Of a stretch of 64,000 nt of DNA, positions 12,697 through 22,898 are shown piece after piece (position 1 is the first letter of the stretch; every line of letters starts with the position of its first letter). The DNA comes from Selaginella moellendorffii (Eukaryota > Streptophyta > Lycopodiopsida > Selaginellales > Selaginellaceae), in the NCBI RefSeq assembly GCF_000143415.4, contig NW_003314366.1:135348-199347 (forward strand), in the 5' to 3' direction. The notes beneath the pieces are model-generated. The model had not been told where the DNA came from, did no database searches, and saw only the letters and a list, made by a program, of their open reading frames with translations. Both the position numbers and the translations under genes were made by a program.

Positions 12697-12791
12697 CGCG
12701 ACGCAACCTAGCGCCCTCGCCTCGCTCCATCCATAATTCCCTAAAACCCTAGGCAGAGAGATTAAAGGGATTTCTCTAGACGACCTAGGGC

Positions 12792-13027
12792 ATGGCCTCT
12801 CCGCCGCTGCGCAAGGTGCTACTCTACTCCGCCGGGTGAGCTCTCTTTCCCTTGATCGCGCATTTCCAATCGATGATCGATGCGCACCTGCATTGCACAG
12901 GATCGTCGTCCTGGTCGCGACCACTTACGATGTTCACCGCTATGTCAAGGCGAATGAGAAGCCGCCGAGCATGGAAGACAAGGCCGCATTTGCCGCAGCG
13001 TTAGAGGCGGCGCGGCGCAAAACCTGA
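12792..13027 (+). CDS. Small single-pass membrane protein, 56 aa
   Basis: Two exons (12792-12835, 12901-13027) give 56 aa. Residues 9-22 (VLLYSAGIVVLVAT) form one transmembrane helix, followed by an Ala-rich charged helix (FAAALEAARRK). The intron is 65 nt with clean GT-AG ends. The start codon is 95 bp from the CBL start on the other strand, sharing a gap with AAAACCCTAGG. The pattern is reminiscent of small mitochondrial inner-membrane proteins, but I do not recognise the family. Confidence 0.6.
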
Positions 13028-13247
13028 GCTTGAGGCCTCGATTTCTGGGATTTCTTCCTTACATCCATGGCTGCCAAAATCTTGTGGTAGAGTTTTCTTT
13101 CCTTTCTATCTTTCTCATCTATCCTACTGTGTGTGTAGGCTATGTGATCGCAAGCTGCTCCAATATCTTCGTGGATCGAAGCTCTACCATGCGTGAGTTT
13201 TCCGCTATTTCGGCTTGGCATTCTTCAAGCTATAGCTTGAATGGCCA

Positions 13248-15797
13248 ATGCATGGCTTGAAGAAGCGGTTCCGATTCTCCGGACCATCGCTCCTTCGGCA
13301 GCAGCAGCAGCAGCGGCACTTCCACGAAGATAAAGCATTTACCGGTGGCGAGTTCAATCTATGGGCTGCGGTAGTGGAAGAGCCTCAAGCACACGACTAC
13401 GCTCCTCTTGCTCCTCCCACTCTTTCGGACGAAGATGTGAAGCAGAAGCTGGCAAGCCTTGAAGAGCAAAACCAAAAGTCGGGTTTTGTCGATCCTGCCG
13501 CCTACGTTTCCCTGTTGAAACAGTCTGGGGACGTCACCGCCTTGAAGACGATACAGGCACACATCTCCCACAGCAAGCGCTTCGCCGGGGATAGATTGCT
13601 GCTCAACTGCGTAGTGGAAGCATATGGAAAGTGTGGCTGCGTCAAGGATGCACGGCTGGTTTTCAGTTCTATCCGCCACCCCAACGTCTACTCGTGGACG
13701 ATTCTTCTCGCTGCTTATGCCCAGAACGGGCATCACAAAACGGTGCTCGAGCTTCTCCGCCAAATGGACCTCTTGGGAGTGTGGCCGAATGCTGTGACTT
13801 TGGCGACAGTGATCGGTGCCGTGTCCGAGCTCGGGAACTGGGATGAGGCTCGGAAAATCCACGCCAGAGCTGCCGCTACTTGTCAACTCACGTACGACGT
13901 CGTCCTAGTGACTGCGCTGATCGACATGTATGCGAAGTGTGGCGACATCTTTCATGCGGAGGTGGTGTTTGATCAAGCTCGCAACAAGGACTTGGCCTGC
14001 TGCAACGCCATGATCTCGGCATACATCCAACTCGGCTACACGGTCGACGCAGTGTCGACGTTTAACCGCATCCAGCCCAGCGGCCTGCAGCCAAATCAGG
14101 TGACTTACGCGCTCCTCTTCCGCGCCTGTGCCACCAACGGCGTCTACTCGGATGCTCGCGTAGCACACATGTGTTTCATCCTCAGCAAGCTCCGCCCCGA
14201 CGTGGTCGTCAACACCGCGCTGGTGAGCATGTACTCGAGGTGTGGGAGTTTGGAGGACGCGAGGAGAGTTTTCGACCGAATGCCCGGGAAGAATGTGGTG
14301 ACTTGGAACGTGATGATCGCTGGTTACGCACAGGAGGGATACACAGACGAGGCTCTCCAACTTTACGTGAGCATGGAGGCTGCCGGCGTCGAGCCCGATG
14401 AGATCACCTTCGTAAACGTGCTCGAGTCATGCTCGTTGGCGGAGCATCTAGCAGCAGGCAGGGACATACACAAGCACGTCGTCGACGCCGGCTATGACTC
14501 TAGTCTCACGGTTCTCAGCGCACTCATCACCATGTACTCGGCGTGTGGAAGCTTGGGTGACGCCGTGGACGTTTTCCACAAGGGAGTAACGACACACAGC
14601 AGCGTCATCTCGTGGACAGCCATGCTCACGGCTTTAACAAGAAATGGCGAGGGGCGGAGTGCTCTGGCTCTATTCAGGAAAATGGATCTCGAGGGTGTCA
14701 GGGCCAACGTGGTGACTTTCGTGAGCACCATCGATGCGTGCTCCAGCATTGGAGCGCTGGTAGAGGGTCATGCTATCTTCGAGCGGGTGATTGTCACCGG
14801 CCATCTAATCGACGTGGTGCTCGGAACTTCGCTCATCAACTTGTATGGGAAATGCGGCCGCCTCGACTATGCCTTGGAAGTGTTCCACTACCTGAGCTTC
14901 AAGAACATTGTTACGTGGAACACAATCCTCGCAGCGAGCTCGCAGAACGGAGAGGAGACACTGAGTGACGAGCTGCTACAGGAGATGGACCTCGACGGTG
15001 CTCAACCCAACGAGATGACGCTACTCAACATGCTCTTCGGATGCAGCCACAACGGACTGGTCGCAAAAGCCGTGAGCTACTTCCGGTCGATGGTTTACGG
15101 CCACTGCCTCGTCCCGACGAGCGAGCACTACGGCTGCCTAGTGGATCTTCTCGGTCGCAGTGGACAGCTCGAAGAAGTGGAGGCTTTCATCAGCAGCAAG
15201 CCGTTCAGCCTCGACTCGGTGCTGTGGATGTCGCTGCTGGGATCGTGCGTGATTCACTCGGACGTGGAGAGGGGCCTGCGAGCTGCGAGGCGTGTTCTCG
15301 GACTCGACCCGAAAAACGCGTCACCTTACGTGCTGCTGTCCAACATGTTCGCGGCCATCGGCATGCTGGACGCGGTGAAGAGCCTGGCAAAATTGGCGGG
15401 CGAGAGGGCGATGAAGAAGGAGCAGAGCCGGAGCTACATCGAAGTAAACGGGGTGGTGCACGAGTTTGGAGTGAGAGCTGGGCTGCACCGGCTGGGCGAG
15501 AAGATCGGAGCTCAGCTGCGTGAGTGGAGCGAGGAGATGGAGGAGGCGGGGTTCGTGCCGCTGCATGACGTGCGGGGGTACCACGACGAGAAGCTGGCGA
15601 TTGCTTTCGGTGCGATAAGCTCGCCGCCGGGTGTGCCGCTGTTCGTCGTCAAGAACTTGCGGATGTGCGTGTGCTGCCACGGCGAGATCAAGCACATCTG
15701 CAAGATGACCGGGAGAGACATATCCGTCAGGGAAGGCAACCGCGTCCACCACTTCCGTCCTATGGACGCGAGCTGTTCGTGCGGTGATTACTGGTGA
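13248..15797 (+). CDS. DYW-class PPR RNA-editing factor
   Basis: Intronless 849-aa PLS-type PPR protein with E and DYW domains, expected to act in organelle C-to-U RNA editing. Repeats run from about residue 65 to 640 (for example NVYSWTILLAAYAQNG, KNVVTWNVMIAGYAQ). The DYW deaminase region keeps the zinc/catalytic H-x-E as HDEKLAIAFG and a CxxC as CVCCH, where most DYW domains have an Asp in the third position. It ends exactly with CSCGDYW. The region linking E and DYW is slightly short. No confident transit peptide: the N terminus is basic with a Gln run. Confidence 0.92.
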   Translation: MHGLKKRFRFSGPSLLRQQQQQRHFHEDKAFTGGEFNLWAAVVEEPQAHDYAPLAPPTLSDEDVKQKLASLEEQNQKSGFVDPAAYVSLLKQSGDVTALKTIQAHISHSKRFAGDRLLLNCVVEAYGKCGCVKDARLVFSSIRHPNVYSWTILLAAYAQNGHHKTVLELLRQMDLLGVWPNAVTLATVIGAVSELGNWDEARKIHARAAATCQLTYDVVLVTALIDMYAKCGDIFHAEVVFDQARNKDLACCNAMISAYIQLGYTVDAVSTFNRIQPSGLQPNQVTYALLFRACATNGVYSDARVAHMCFILSKLRPDVVVNTALVSMYSRCGSLEDARRVFDRMPGKNVVTWNVMIAGYAQEGYTDEALQLYVSMEAAGVEPDEITFVNVLESCSLAEHLAAGRDIHKHVVDAGYDSSLTVLSALITMYSACGSLGDAVDVFHKGVTTHSSVISWTAMLTALTRNGEGRSALALFRKMDLEGVRANVVTFVSTIDACSSIGALVEGHAIFERVIVTGHLIDVVLGTSLINLYGKCGRLDYALEVFHYLSFKNIVTWNTILAASSQNGEETLSDELLQEMDLDGAQPNEMTLLNMLFGCSHNGLVAKAVSYFRSMVYGHCLVPTSEHYGCLVDLLGRSGQLEEVEAFISSKPFSLDSVLWMSLLGSCVIHSDVERGLRAARRVLGLDPKNASPYVLLSNMFAAIGMLDAVKSLAKLAGERAMKKEQSRSYIEVNGVVHEFGVRAGLHRLGEKIGAQLREWSEEMEEAGFVPLHDVRGYHDEKLAIAFGAISSPPGVPLFVVKNLRMCVCCHGEIKHICKMTGRDISVREGNRVHHFRPMDASCSCGDYW

Positions 15798-15831
15798 CAC
15801 ACACGGGACAGATGCAACGAAGTTGACGATC

Positions 15832-16061
15832 ATGGCTCCATCTTGGTTTATTTATTGTCTTTCCGGAGGGGCCAGGGGCGTGTTGCTGCTACTGCTGCTG
15901 GTGCCATCTTTAATCGGGTACGTCGTGTGCCTTGAATCTGCTCAGGTGAAAGCTCGCCAAAAGGTACGATGGTGTCTTTCATTATTACGTAGGAGAGTGC
16001 TGACTGTGGTATTTATGTCCACCACCAGGTGAAACAAGTCAAGGAGCGGAGTAAAACTTGA
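15832..16061 (+). CDS. Putative 54-aa membrane peptide
   Basis: Exons 15832-15963 and 16029-16061 give 54 aa: a hydrophobic Leu-run helix (RGVLLLLLLVPSLIGYVV) followed by a Lys/Arg/Gln-rich tail ending KERSKT. The intron has GT-AG ends and preserves frame. It starts 35 bp after the PPR stop codon, so it may be a separate small gene or chance coding within the PPR 3' UTR. No family recognised. Confidence 0.35.
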
Positions 16062-17207
16062 GCAGCCAAGGTGAGGATGGGAAGCTATCAACATTCATTC
16101 TTTTATTCGGCTCACTCACGCTCACGAGGCAAGTGACTCTCGCCAGCCACCGTAGCATTTCTCGCATGAGCTTCTTGGGTTGGGAGTCTTGACTTTCTGT
16201 ATAGCTCGTCTATTCTATTAAGTGCATCCATTTCGATTCTTGGATTGTTGGCCCACTGCGTCATGAGAAGCTACAGGGACCTTTGAGAGATGGTGACGAG
16301 ATGAGATGTGAGAGGACAGGACGCATTCTCCTTTGTTTATTTGTTGCTTTGCTATGGAAGTGTAGTGTAGGGCCTCTAGCGAGCAAGTTGGAGAGAGCAA
16401 AGCTTTTCCGAGATAGATAGATAGATACTTTTTCTCTTCACTTTGTCACTGGATGATGAGACCTGGCAGACATTCACATTCTTTTTCTGCTTTGCATTTG
16501 TTGAGAGGCGATGTCAAAAGAACTGTAGTGAGAAGCAGACAAGCAAGTTGGAATCTGGCTTTTGGAGGCTTTACATTAACAATCGCCAAGTGTTTTTTCT
16601 GTAGGATAAGCAGCAAGGAAGGAAAAAGATATACAAAAACAAAGCTGGCAGCCAGTCGAATAAAAACAGGACTGCGAAGGCGAGCTCAACACAGGCACAG
16701 CTATGGCGGGCGAGAGCGAGCGAGCAAGGTGTCGCTGTTAATGCTCCTCTGCGAAGGAAAACAACACCAACACCATGTAGGGGCTCGCTCTTTTTTTTTT
16801 TTTTTTTTGAGGGGAGCTATAGATACATTGATAGATCCTTGGTGGCGTTGTAAATTCCTCCACAAGACGAACAACTGGCTGGCTGCTGCCGCTATACAGT
16901 GAGTCACAAGCTCTGAATGCCCAGTGGAGTTAATTTCTTCTGTCGCAGAAACAACCATCACCACCGAACGGAGAAGCAAAGCTTATAGCTTAAGTCCTAC
17001 TCTCTCTCCCTCACACACCCTCTCTCTCTTTAGAGAGACTGGTGCTGCCACACAACATTACTGCCAATCACTTTAACTTGGACCAAGTCTCTTTCACGGG
17101 ACGGAGAAGAGAGAAGAGAGAAGAGAGGGTTCTTCCTTTCCTCTTTTCCTTTGCCAACCAGTGTGTAAGTATCTTGCTCCTCTGGATCGGCGGACTTTGG
17201 GAATACC

Positions 17208-17240
<33 letters not shown>
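17208..17240 (+). repeat. (CT)n microsatellite in LRR-RLK leader
   Basis: About sixteen uninterrupted CT units lie about 155 bp before the receptor-kinase start codon. CT-rich tracts are common in plant 5' UTRs and core promoters. Confidence 0.8.
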
Positions 17241-17241
<1 letters not shown>

Positions 17242-17394
17242 CTCGGGGGTTTTAGGTTCTTCTCTCACTCTCAGTCTCAGTCTCACTTTGGAATGGAAAT
17301 GCTGGTCGACCCAAGCAGCAGCAGCAGCTAGATTGGAAGCACTCTTTTTTTCCGCTCTTTCTCGTTTGGGCTCGGGGGCAGCGACAATGATCAT

Positions 17395-19995
17395 ATGGAG
17401 CCTTCTATGAGTTTGTGGAGCTCAGTGGTACTGTTAGGAGCTCTGGCGCTATGGAATACGGGCACGCTCTCCGTCTTTGCACAGCCTGGAGCTGGTAACT
17501 ATCGCTACATAGGCTTCTCCTCTTGGATCATCCTTAGTCTCGTTTTTCCAGCGGATGCCTTGCAGGCTTTCAAGCACGCTCTTGGGGATCCACCGCAACT
17601 TCGCAGCTGGATGGGCGATGATCCTTGCTCGGCTTCGTCGTCATGGAGAGGAATCAAATGTGGTGGAGATAGCCGCGCCGTTGTCTCGCTGTAAGTAGTT
17701 CAACTTCTTTTCTTTCTCCGCGAAGAACAAACAGTGGAAAAAAAATGTTTCCAAACTCCAGGACGTTGTCAGCTCTGGGGCTTCGCGGATTGCTATCGTC
17801 GGAACTGGAGAAGCTGAGCAGCCTGGTTATCCTGTAAGTTTTTGGCCGCCGCTCTCGTTTGGTTGGATATCATGGATGATAATCACGACAAGGTTTGTGC
17901 AGATGGCTAGATGGTAACCATCTCTATGGAACAATCCCCTCTGGTCTTGGTAAATTGAAGAACCTAACTTCTCTGTAGGTCCTTCTCTTTTGGATTCACG
18001 TTCCTTGAAAAGAATATGTACTGTGTGCTTGTTTTGCTTTAGATTCTTCAAAGCCTTGTTCTTGGCTCGTTGCTCAAACTTTTGCTACGTTTCCTTTTGC
18101 TGGTTTTGTTTGCAGGCGTCTATCTGGAAATCATCTGAGCGGACAAGTCCCAGCAGCATTCGCAACATTGCCCAACTTGAAAGAGCTGTAAGTTCTACGT
18201 AAAGTTGGGATTGTTTTCGTAACTTTTTGTCTTTCTCAGCTTTCTGGATGGCAACTCGCTCAACATTTCATGGTCCTCGAAGCTTTCGACGAATGTAAGG
18301 TAAGCTCATTTCAGTTCCTAAAGCCGGAGGTCGAGTAACTTCAACTGTGCTTGATTCAGGCTGAGCGAAAACCTGGATTCATGTCCAGCATGCTCCCCTT
18401 CTCTGGCACCAGCTCTGGTGTTTGGTCCCGGCGAGGGAATGCCTCAAAACCAAGATGGTGGCCACAAATCTCACGCTGGTGCCATTGCTGGAGCAGTAGT
18501 CGGCGCGGTGGTTCTCGTCGCAATCTCAATTGGACTGGTGTCACTGTGCTTGATGCGCGTGAGGCACTGGCCGAGTGCTACTTCCGACACCGCCTCCTCA
18601 GATCCTTCCGCTCAAGGTAACCATTTGAAGTATGATCATAAGTAGCGTTCTAAGAGTTCTTTCCTGAGTGCGTAGTGGACTGGGCCAAAGGAAGAGCCGA
18701 AAGTTCTCTAACAGAAGGAGCGATCGCCGCAGCCGTGGAAGCCCAGCATGCAAAGCAGTTTGCGTTTCAAGAGCTCGACCATGCAACCAAGGGATTTAAT
18801 CCATCCAACCTGATTGGGAGAGGACGCTTTGGTTTAGTCTACAAAGGATTGCTTGAAGATGGAACTATAGTGGCCATCAAGACGCGAGCTAGCGCTCCTA
18901 CACAAGAGTTTGTCACGGAGGTAAAGACATAGTTAACAAGATCTCGCACAACCAACGCTCTTGCTTCTTCATGCAGGTCGTTAATCTGTCCCAGCTTCGC
19001 CATAAGAATGTGGTTAGTCTGCTTGGTTTTTGCCAGGAACACGACCACCAAATGCTTGTTTATGATTATCTGCCCAATGGGAGTGTTTCAAGTCATTTAT
19101 GTGGTACGTAGCTGGCCTCCCTTGTCTTGCTGGATCTAACTTTGGGATAGATCCTAATGGGAATCCAACTGGAGAGCTGGATTTCAAGCAACGCGTAGCA
19201 ATTGCATTGGGTGCTGCCAGAGGTGCTGATGTGATTCTCTAGGATTGTGTACTAACTTGCGGCTATGGATCAGGATTGGAATATTTACATTCTGGGAATC
19301 CACCCCGCGTGCACCAAGACTTCAAGACAAGCAACGTGCTCCTGGACGAGAACTTGGTGGCGAAAGTTACGGATGTAGGCCTGTCCAAGCTGCTGGTGAC
19401 GAGCCACAACGCAATGCCATCAGCAAATGGCTCCAGCAGCCACTTCGCAGATCCGGCAGCAGTGTGAGTAGCCATGCATCCATCTCTGGGTTTTTCTTCC
19501 TCTCATTCTCTTGTCTCTCTCGTCAGATATAACACGTACCGCGTGGATCCAAAGAGCGACGTCTACAGCTATGGTGTGTTCCTGCTTGAGCTCATAAGCG
19601 GGCGACAAGCAATAAACCGGAGCCGACCAGCACAGCCTTCTCCCGGCATCGTGGAATGGGTGAGTAGCGTCGCTTTCGCCAATATGGCTCGATCTCCTGG
19701 TGGAGCTCACACGCAGTGCGTCGTTTGTGGAACTTAACTTACACAGGCACGGTCGCTCCAGGAATCGTCGAGTAGTATGGAGGGAATGGTGGACAAGAGC
19801 TTGGTAGGGACGGAAGAAGCGGGCACTTTGTTGCTGCTGGGCCTCCACTGTACAGCCCAGAGTCCAGAGAAGAGGCCCACGATGAGTCAAGTGTCACAGC
19901 AAGTGGAGCGCATTCTGGACAAGGAGAGAGGCGGCATCGTCGCAGCCGGCGAGGGCGCGACGGTAGTGACTCTGGGAAGCGAGCTCTTCAAGTAA
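17395..19995 (+). CDS. LRR receptor-like protein with degenerate kinase core
   Basis: Thirteen exons (17395-17494, 17552-17690, 17762-17833, 17903-17974, 18116-18187, 18240-18299, 18360-18616, 18676-18920, 18977-19103, 19151-19222, 19274-19463, 19527-19659, 19747-19995) give 595 aa. After a signal peptide come an LRR N-cap, four LRRs on 60-72-nt exons, a transmembrane helix near residues 214-236 and a kinase-like domain. The Gly loop ([11 protein letters not shown]) and VAIK lysine are present, but HRD reads HQD, DFG reads DVG, and the activation loop lacks the usual GYxxPEY. Catalysis is doubtful; a scaffold role is likely. Some plant LRR-RLKs share this HxDFKTxN style. Upstream is a long CT-rich leader. 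Confidence 0.85.
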
Positions 19996-20227
19996 ATCCA
20001 AAGGTTGACGGACTAAGATCTTATATAACTTGGAGCTTCTCTCCTTGCTTCCTTTGCTTGCTTCTTTTTTTTTCCAGTCAGAGCGCGGATACAAATCCTG
20101 TCACTTACTTTGTCTTGGCCTGAAGCGTTCAAACAATCGACTTTTTTCGCTCTCAAGAGGACTCCGTCATACCCGTGCACCACTTGAGCATAAAGCAAGA
20201 ACAAGTTTTTCATGTTTTGTTTTTCGT

Positions 20228-21772
20228 ATGAGCGGCGGCAGGGAGTACGTATCTGCGGCAGCGCCATCTCCGCTTTCTGCTGGTGGTGATGGCTCCGGAT
20301 CGCCTGATATGTCCAAGCTCATTGCTGGGATTTGTCTGGTGATCCTCACTTACACTTCCTGCTTGGTCACCATTGTGCTCCTGTGGAGGAAGAGGATGCA
20401 AATTCGGCAGGAGCAGGATCAAGAGAGCTACACGGACGCTCGTGGCTCTCGAGATCTTTTCCATCATGGTTTATATATGCAGCCATGGTTCCAAAATCTG
20501 CTAACTCGTGCTTTTCTATGAAATCCTAGAGAACAGCGGCGACATGGAAAGGAGATTGGAGCGCTACACGTTTCTGCAGCTACACAAGGCCACCCAAGGC
20601 TTTCATCTCAAGAACAAGCTCGGCCAAGGTGGATTTGGAGAAGTCTACAAGGTACGTAAAGATACCATAGATCGATCACTCGGACCAGAACTTCTCAATC
20701 AGGGAGTGCTGGAAAAGGAGGGGATCGTGGCGATCAAGCAGCTGATGCGAGCGCCAAACCGTCCACAGCAAGGTGCCGAGTTCATCAACGAGGTCTCCAT
20801 GATCTCCTTTGTCCAGCACAAAAACTTGGTGAGACTGCTGGGCTTTTGTGCCGAGGGCGAGAATCGTCTCCTCGTCTACGAGTTTATGGAGAACAACAGC
20901 CTCTCGAAAATCTTACTTGGAGGTATCTGGTTCTTCGAAACTACTAAATATTCACTTTTCAAGATTTTTTAAAATTGTTGCAAGGTCGCTTATTCGTTGA
21001 CTGGAGCGATCGATTCAAAATATGCGTTGGAGTGGCTCGTGGACTGGCTTACCTGCATGAGGAGTCCACAATCAAGATGATCCATCGCGATATCAAAGCG
21101 GGCAACGTACTCTTGGACAGGGACTTGAATCCAAAAATTTCGGATTTTGGGCTGGCAAAGCTCATGGAAGCTGGTTGCTCTCACCTCAGCACTGGAGTTG
21201 TCGGAACTTGGTACAATTTCCTCTTCAAAAGCTTGCAACTCTGATGATTCTTTACGTGTTTTTTAATACAGTGGCTACGTTGCTCCAGAATATTTGTTCA
21301 CTAGCCAGCTCACGGAGAAGGCAGATGTCTACGCATTTGGAATCCTTGCTCTCGAGATTGTAAGTGGGCGACCAAACATGAACCTGGAGCTGCCTGACGA
21401 GGAAATCTTCCTTCTCGACCGGGTGAGAAACAAAAACCAAGCTTGATGAACTTTCTAACGCTGAACTGAAGTTAGCGATCACAGGCATGGACTTTGTTCG
21501 AGGGTGGTCGTTTGCTCTCTCTCGTGGACACGAGGCTTGTAATTTCATGCGCGGCAGCAGAAGTGGAGAGGGTGGTGATGGTTGCTCTCCACTGCACGCA
21601 GGCCTCTCCCTCGGCACGGCCATCCATGAGTAGCGTCGTTGGCATGCTCCTGGGAAACCTCACCGTCACCACGGAAGTCGTCAAGCCAGGATTCATTCGC
21701 GATCTCAGGAACTCGCAACGAAGACTTTGCACTAGCAACACAAGTGTTTTGCGTGTGTGTCCGTCTTCCTAG
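20228..21772 (+). CDS. Receptor-like cytoplasmic-type Ser/Thr kinase with short ectodomain
   Basis: Six exons (20228-20468, 20530-20651, 20703-20922, 20985-21210, 21272-21422, 21485-21772) give 415 aa. A Ser/Ala/Gly-rich N terminus of about 28 residues precedes one transmembrane helix ([17 protein letters not shown]...). The kinase domain is complete: [42 protein letters not shown]. It is an RD kinase of the DUF26/LRR-VIII-like subgroup. There is no signal peptide or extracellular recognition domain, unlike most relatives. It follows the degenerate LRR kinase by 230 bp but is not a close copy of it. Confidence 0.88.
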
Positions 21773-21807
21773 GGCTTTCTTTCTAGGAATGTAATTTCGA
21801 TGATAGC

Positions 21808-22898
21808 ATGGCGACGGTGACCTTGCTGCTACATTTTGTTCCAAGCTCAAGAACAAGTAAGTGATGGTGGCTATCTAGAATTCACTCTAGTTTGCATAGG
21901 CATAACAGCGTCAAGGAACCGCCAAAGGTCGAACAAAGTTTCTGGCGATAAGCCAGCACAAGAAAAGCTTTCAATCCCGGCGCCATCGGAAGCACGAGAA
22001 AGCCCAATAGCATCTAAGGCAACGGCAGCACCGGCAAAGCGAGAAGCTGTGCTCAAAGCTTGTTTCCTCACGTCTGCTGGACTCGCCGCGGCAGGCTTGG
22101 CTCTCCGACAGGTAAATGGAATCATTCCAGAAATCTTACCAAAGAGAAAACAAGCAGGCCTCTCATTCTCTGGAATTTCTGTCGAGGGATTGTACAAGTT
22201 TGCTCGGATGTAAGCCTTTCTAGTTTACATATTTATTGTTCTTCGTCTTTTTCTCGTCTTGTGTATAGATGAGTTTCATCCGTGGCATTTTGGAGCAACT
22301 ATAGGCCTTGTAGCGTTTATATCTGCGCTACGACTGGGATTGCTGGCGACCTGGCCAGACTTTGCTCAGTCGACCAAGACTGCGAACGAGCGGGTAAACT
22401 TTAATCGCGAGTATAGTAGCATTCCAAATCGTGGCGTCAGCACAGGTTTTGTCATCCCTGGGGACGTGGGACTGTGCCGCAGTCGCGTTCTCCTCCGGCG
22501 TGGGTGAGGTACTCTAGGCTCCAAACTTTTCTTGTTTTAAGTCTTTCTTTTGTATACACAGGAGCTTTTGTTTCGAGGTGCATTGCTACCACTTGTTGGA
22601 ATGGATGCCAAGGGAGTTTTCGTCTCTGGAATTGTTTTTGGAGCCCTGCATGTTACAGGTGGTAGAAACATTGCCTTCGCAACATGGTAAGCTTTTTGTG
22701 CCAGCAGTTATATTTGATAAGAACTTTCCTGTTGGTTTGTTCTCCAGGGCGTCTTTCGTTGGGCTGCTTTACGGCTTTGCAGCCGTGTGGACATCGGACT
22801 TATGCGTGCCTATGCTTGCTCACTCGTCTGCAAATCTGGTAGCCGCTCTGTACTGGAAGTATAATAACGCCCGAGAAAATCGTCGACTTGATGTTTGA
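21808..22898 (+). CDS. Plastid CPBP-family (CAAX-protease-like) membrane protein
   Basis: Seven exons (21808-21856, 21900-22111, 22158-22209, 22269-22393, 22446-22508, 22562-22686, 22748-22898) give 258 aa. The N terminus is basic and Ser/Ala-rich, like a transit peptide. The CPBP glutamyl-protease motifs are present in order: EELLFRG (motif 1), FGALHVTGG (motif 2) and a C-terminal HSSANL (HxxxN, motif 3). An apparent read-through of intron 2 (46 nt) also stays open but fails to join the next exon in frame; the spliced form does. Plant members lie in plastid membranes and substrates are mostly unknown. Confidence 0.8.

Noticed and set aside
12478..12924. 148-aa minus-strand ORF with a long N-terminal extension of CBL
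   Set aside because: Only the part from 12696 matches a CBL start; the extension reads through the promoter gap and then into intron 1.
16453..16902. 149-aa plus-strand ORF
   Set aside because: It reads through a poly-T tract as a Phe run and has no recognisable domain.
22112..22209. Unspliced reading through intron 2 of the CPBP gene
   Set aside because: It stays open but leaves the wrong phase for the following exon; the 46-nt splice restores the frame.
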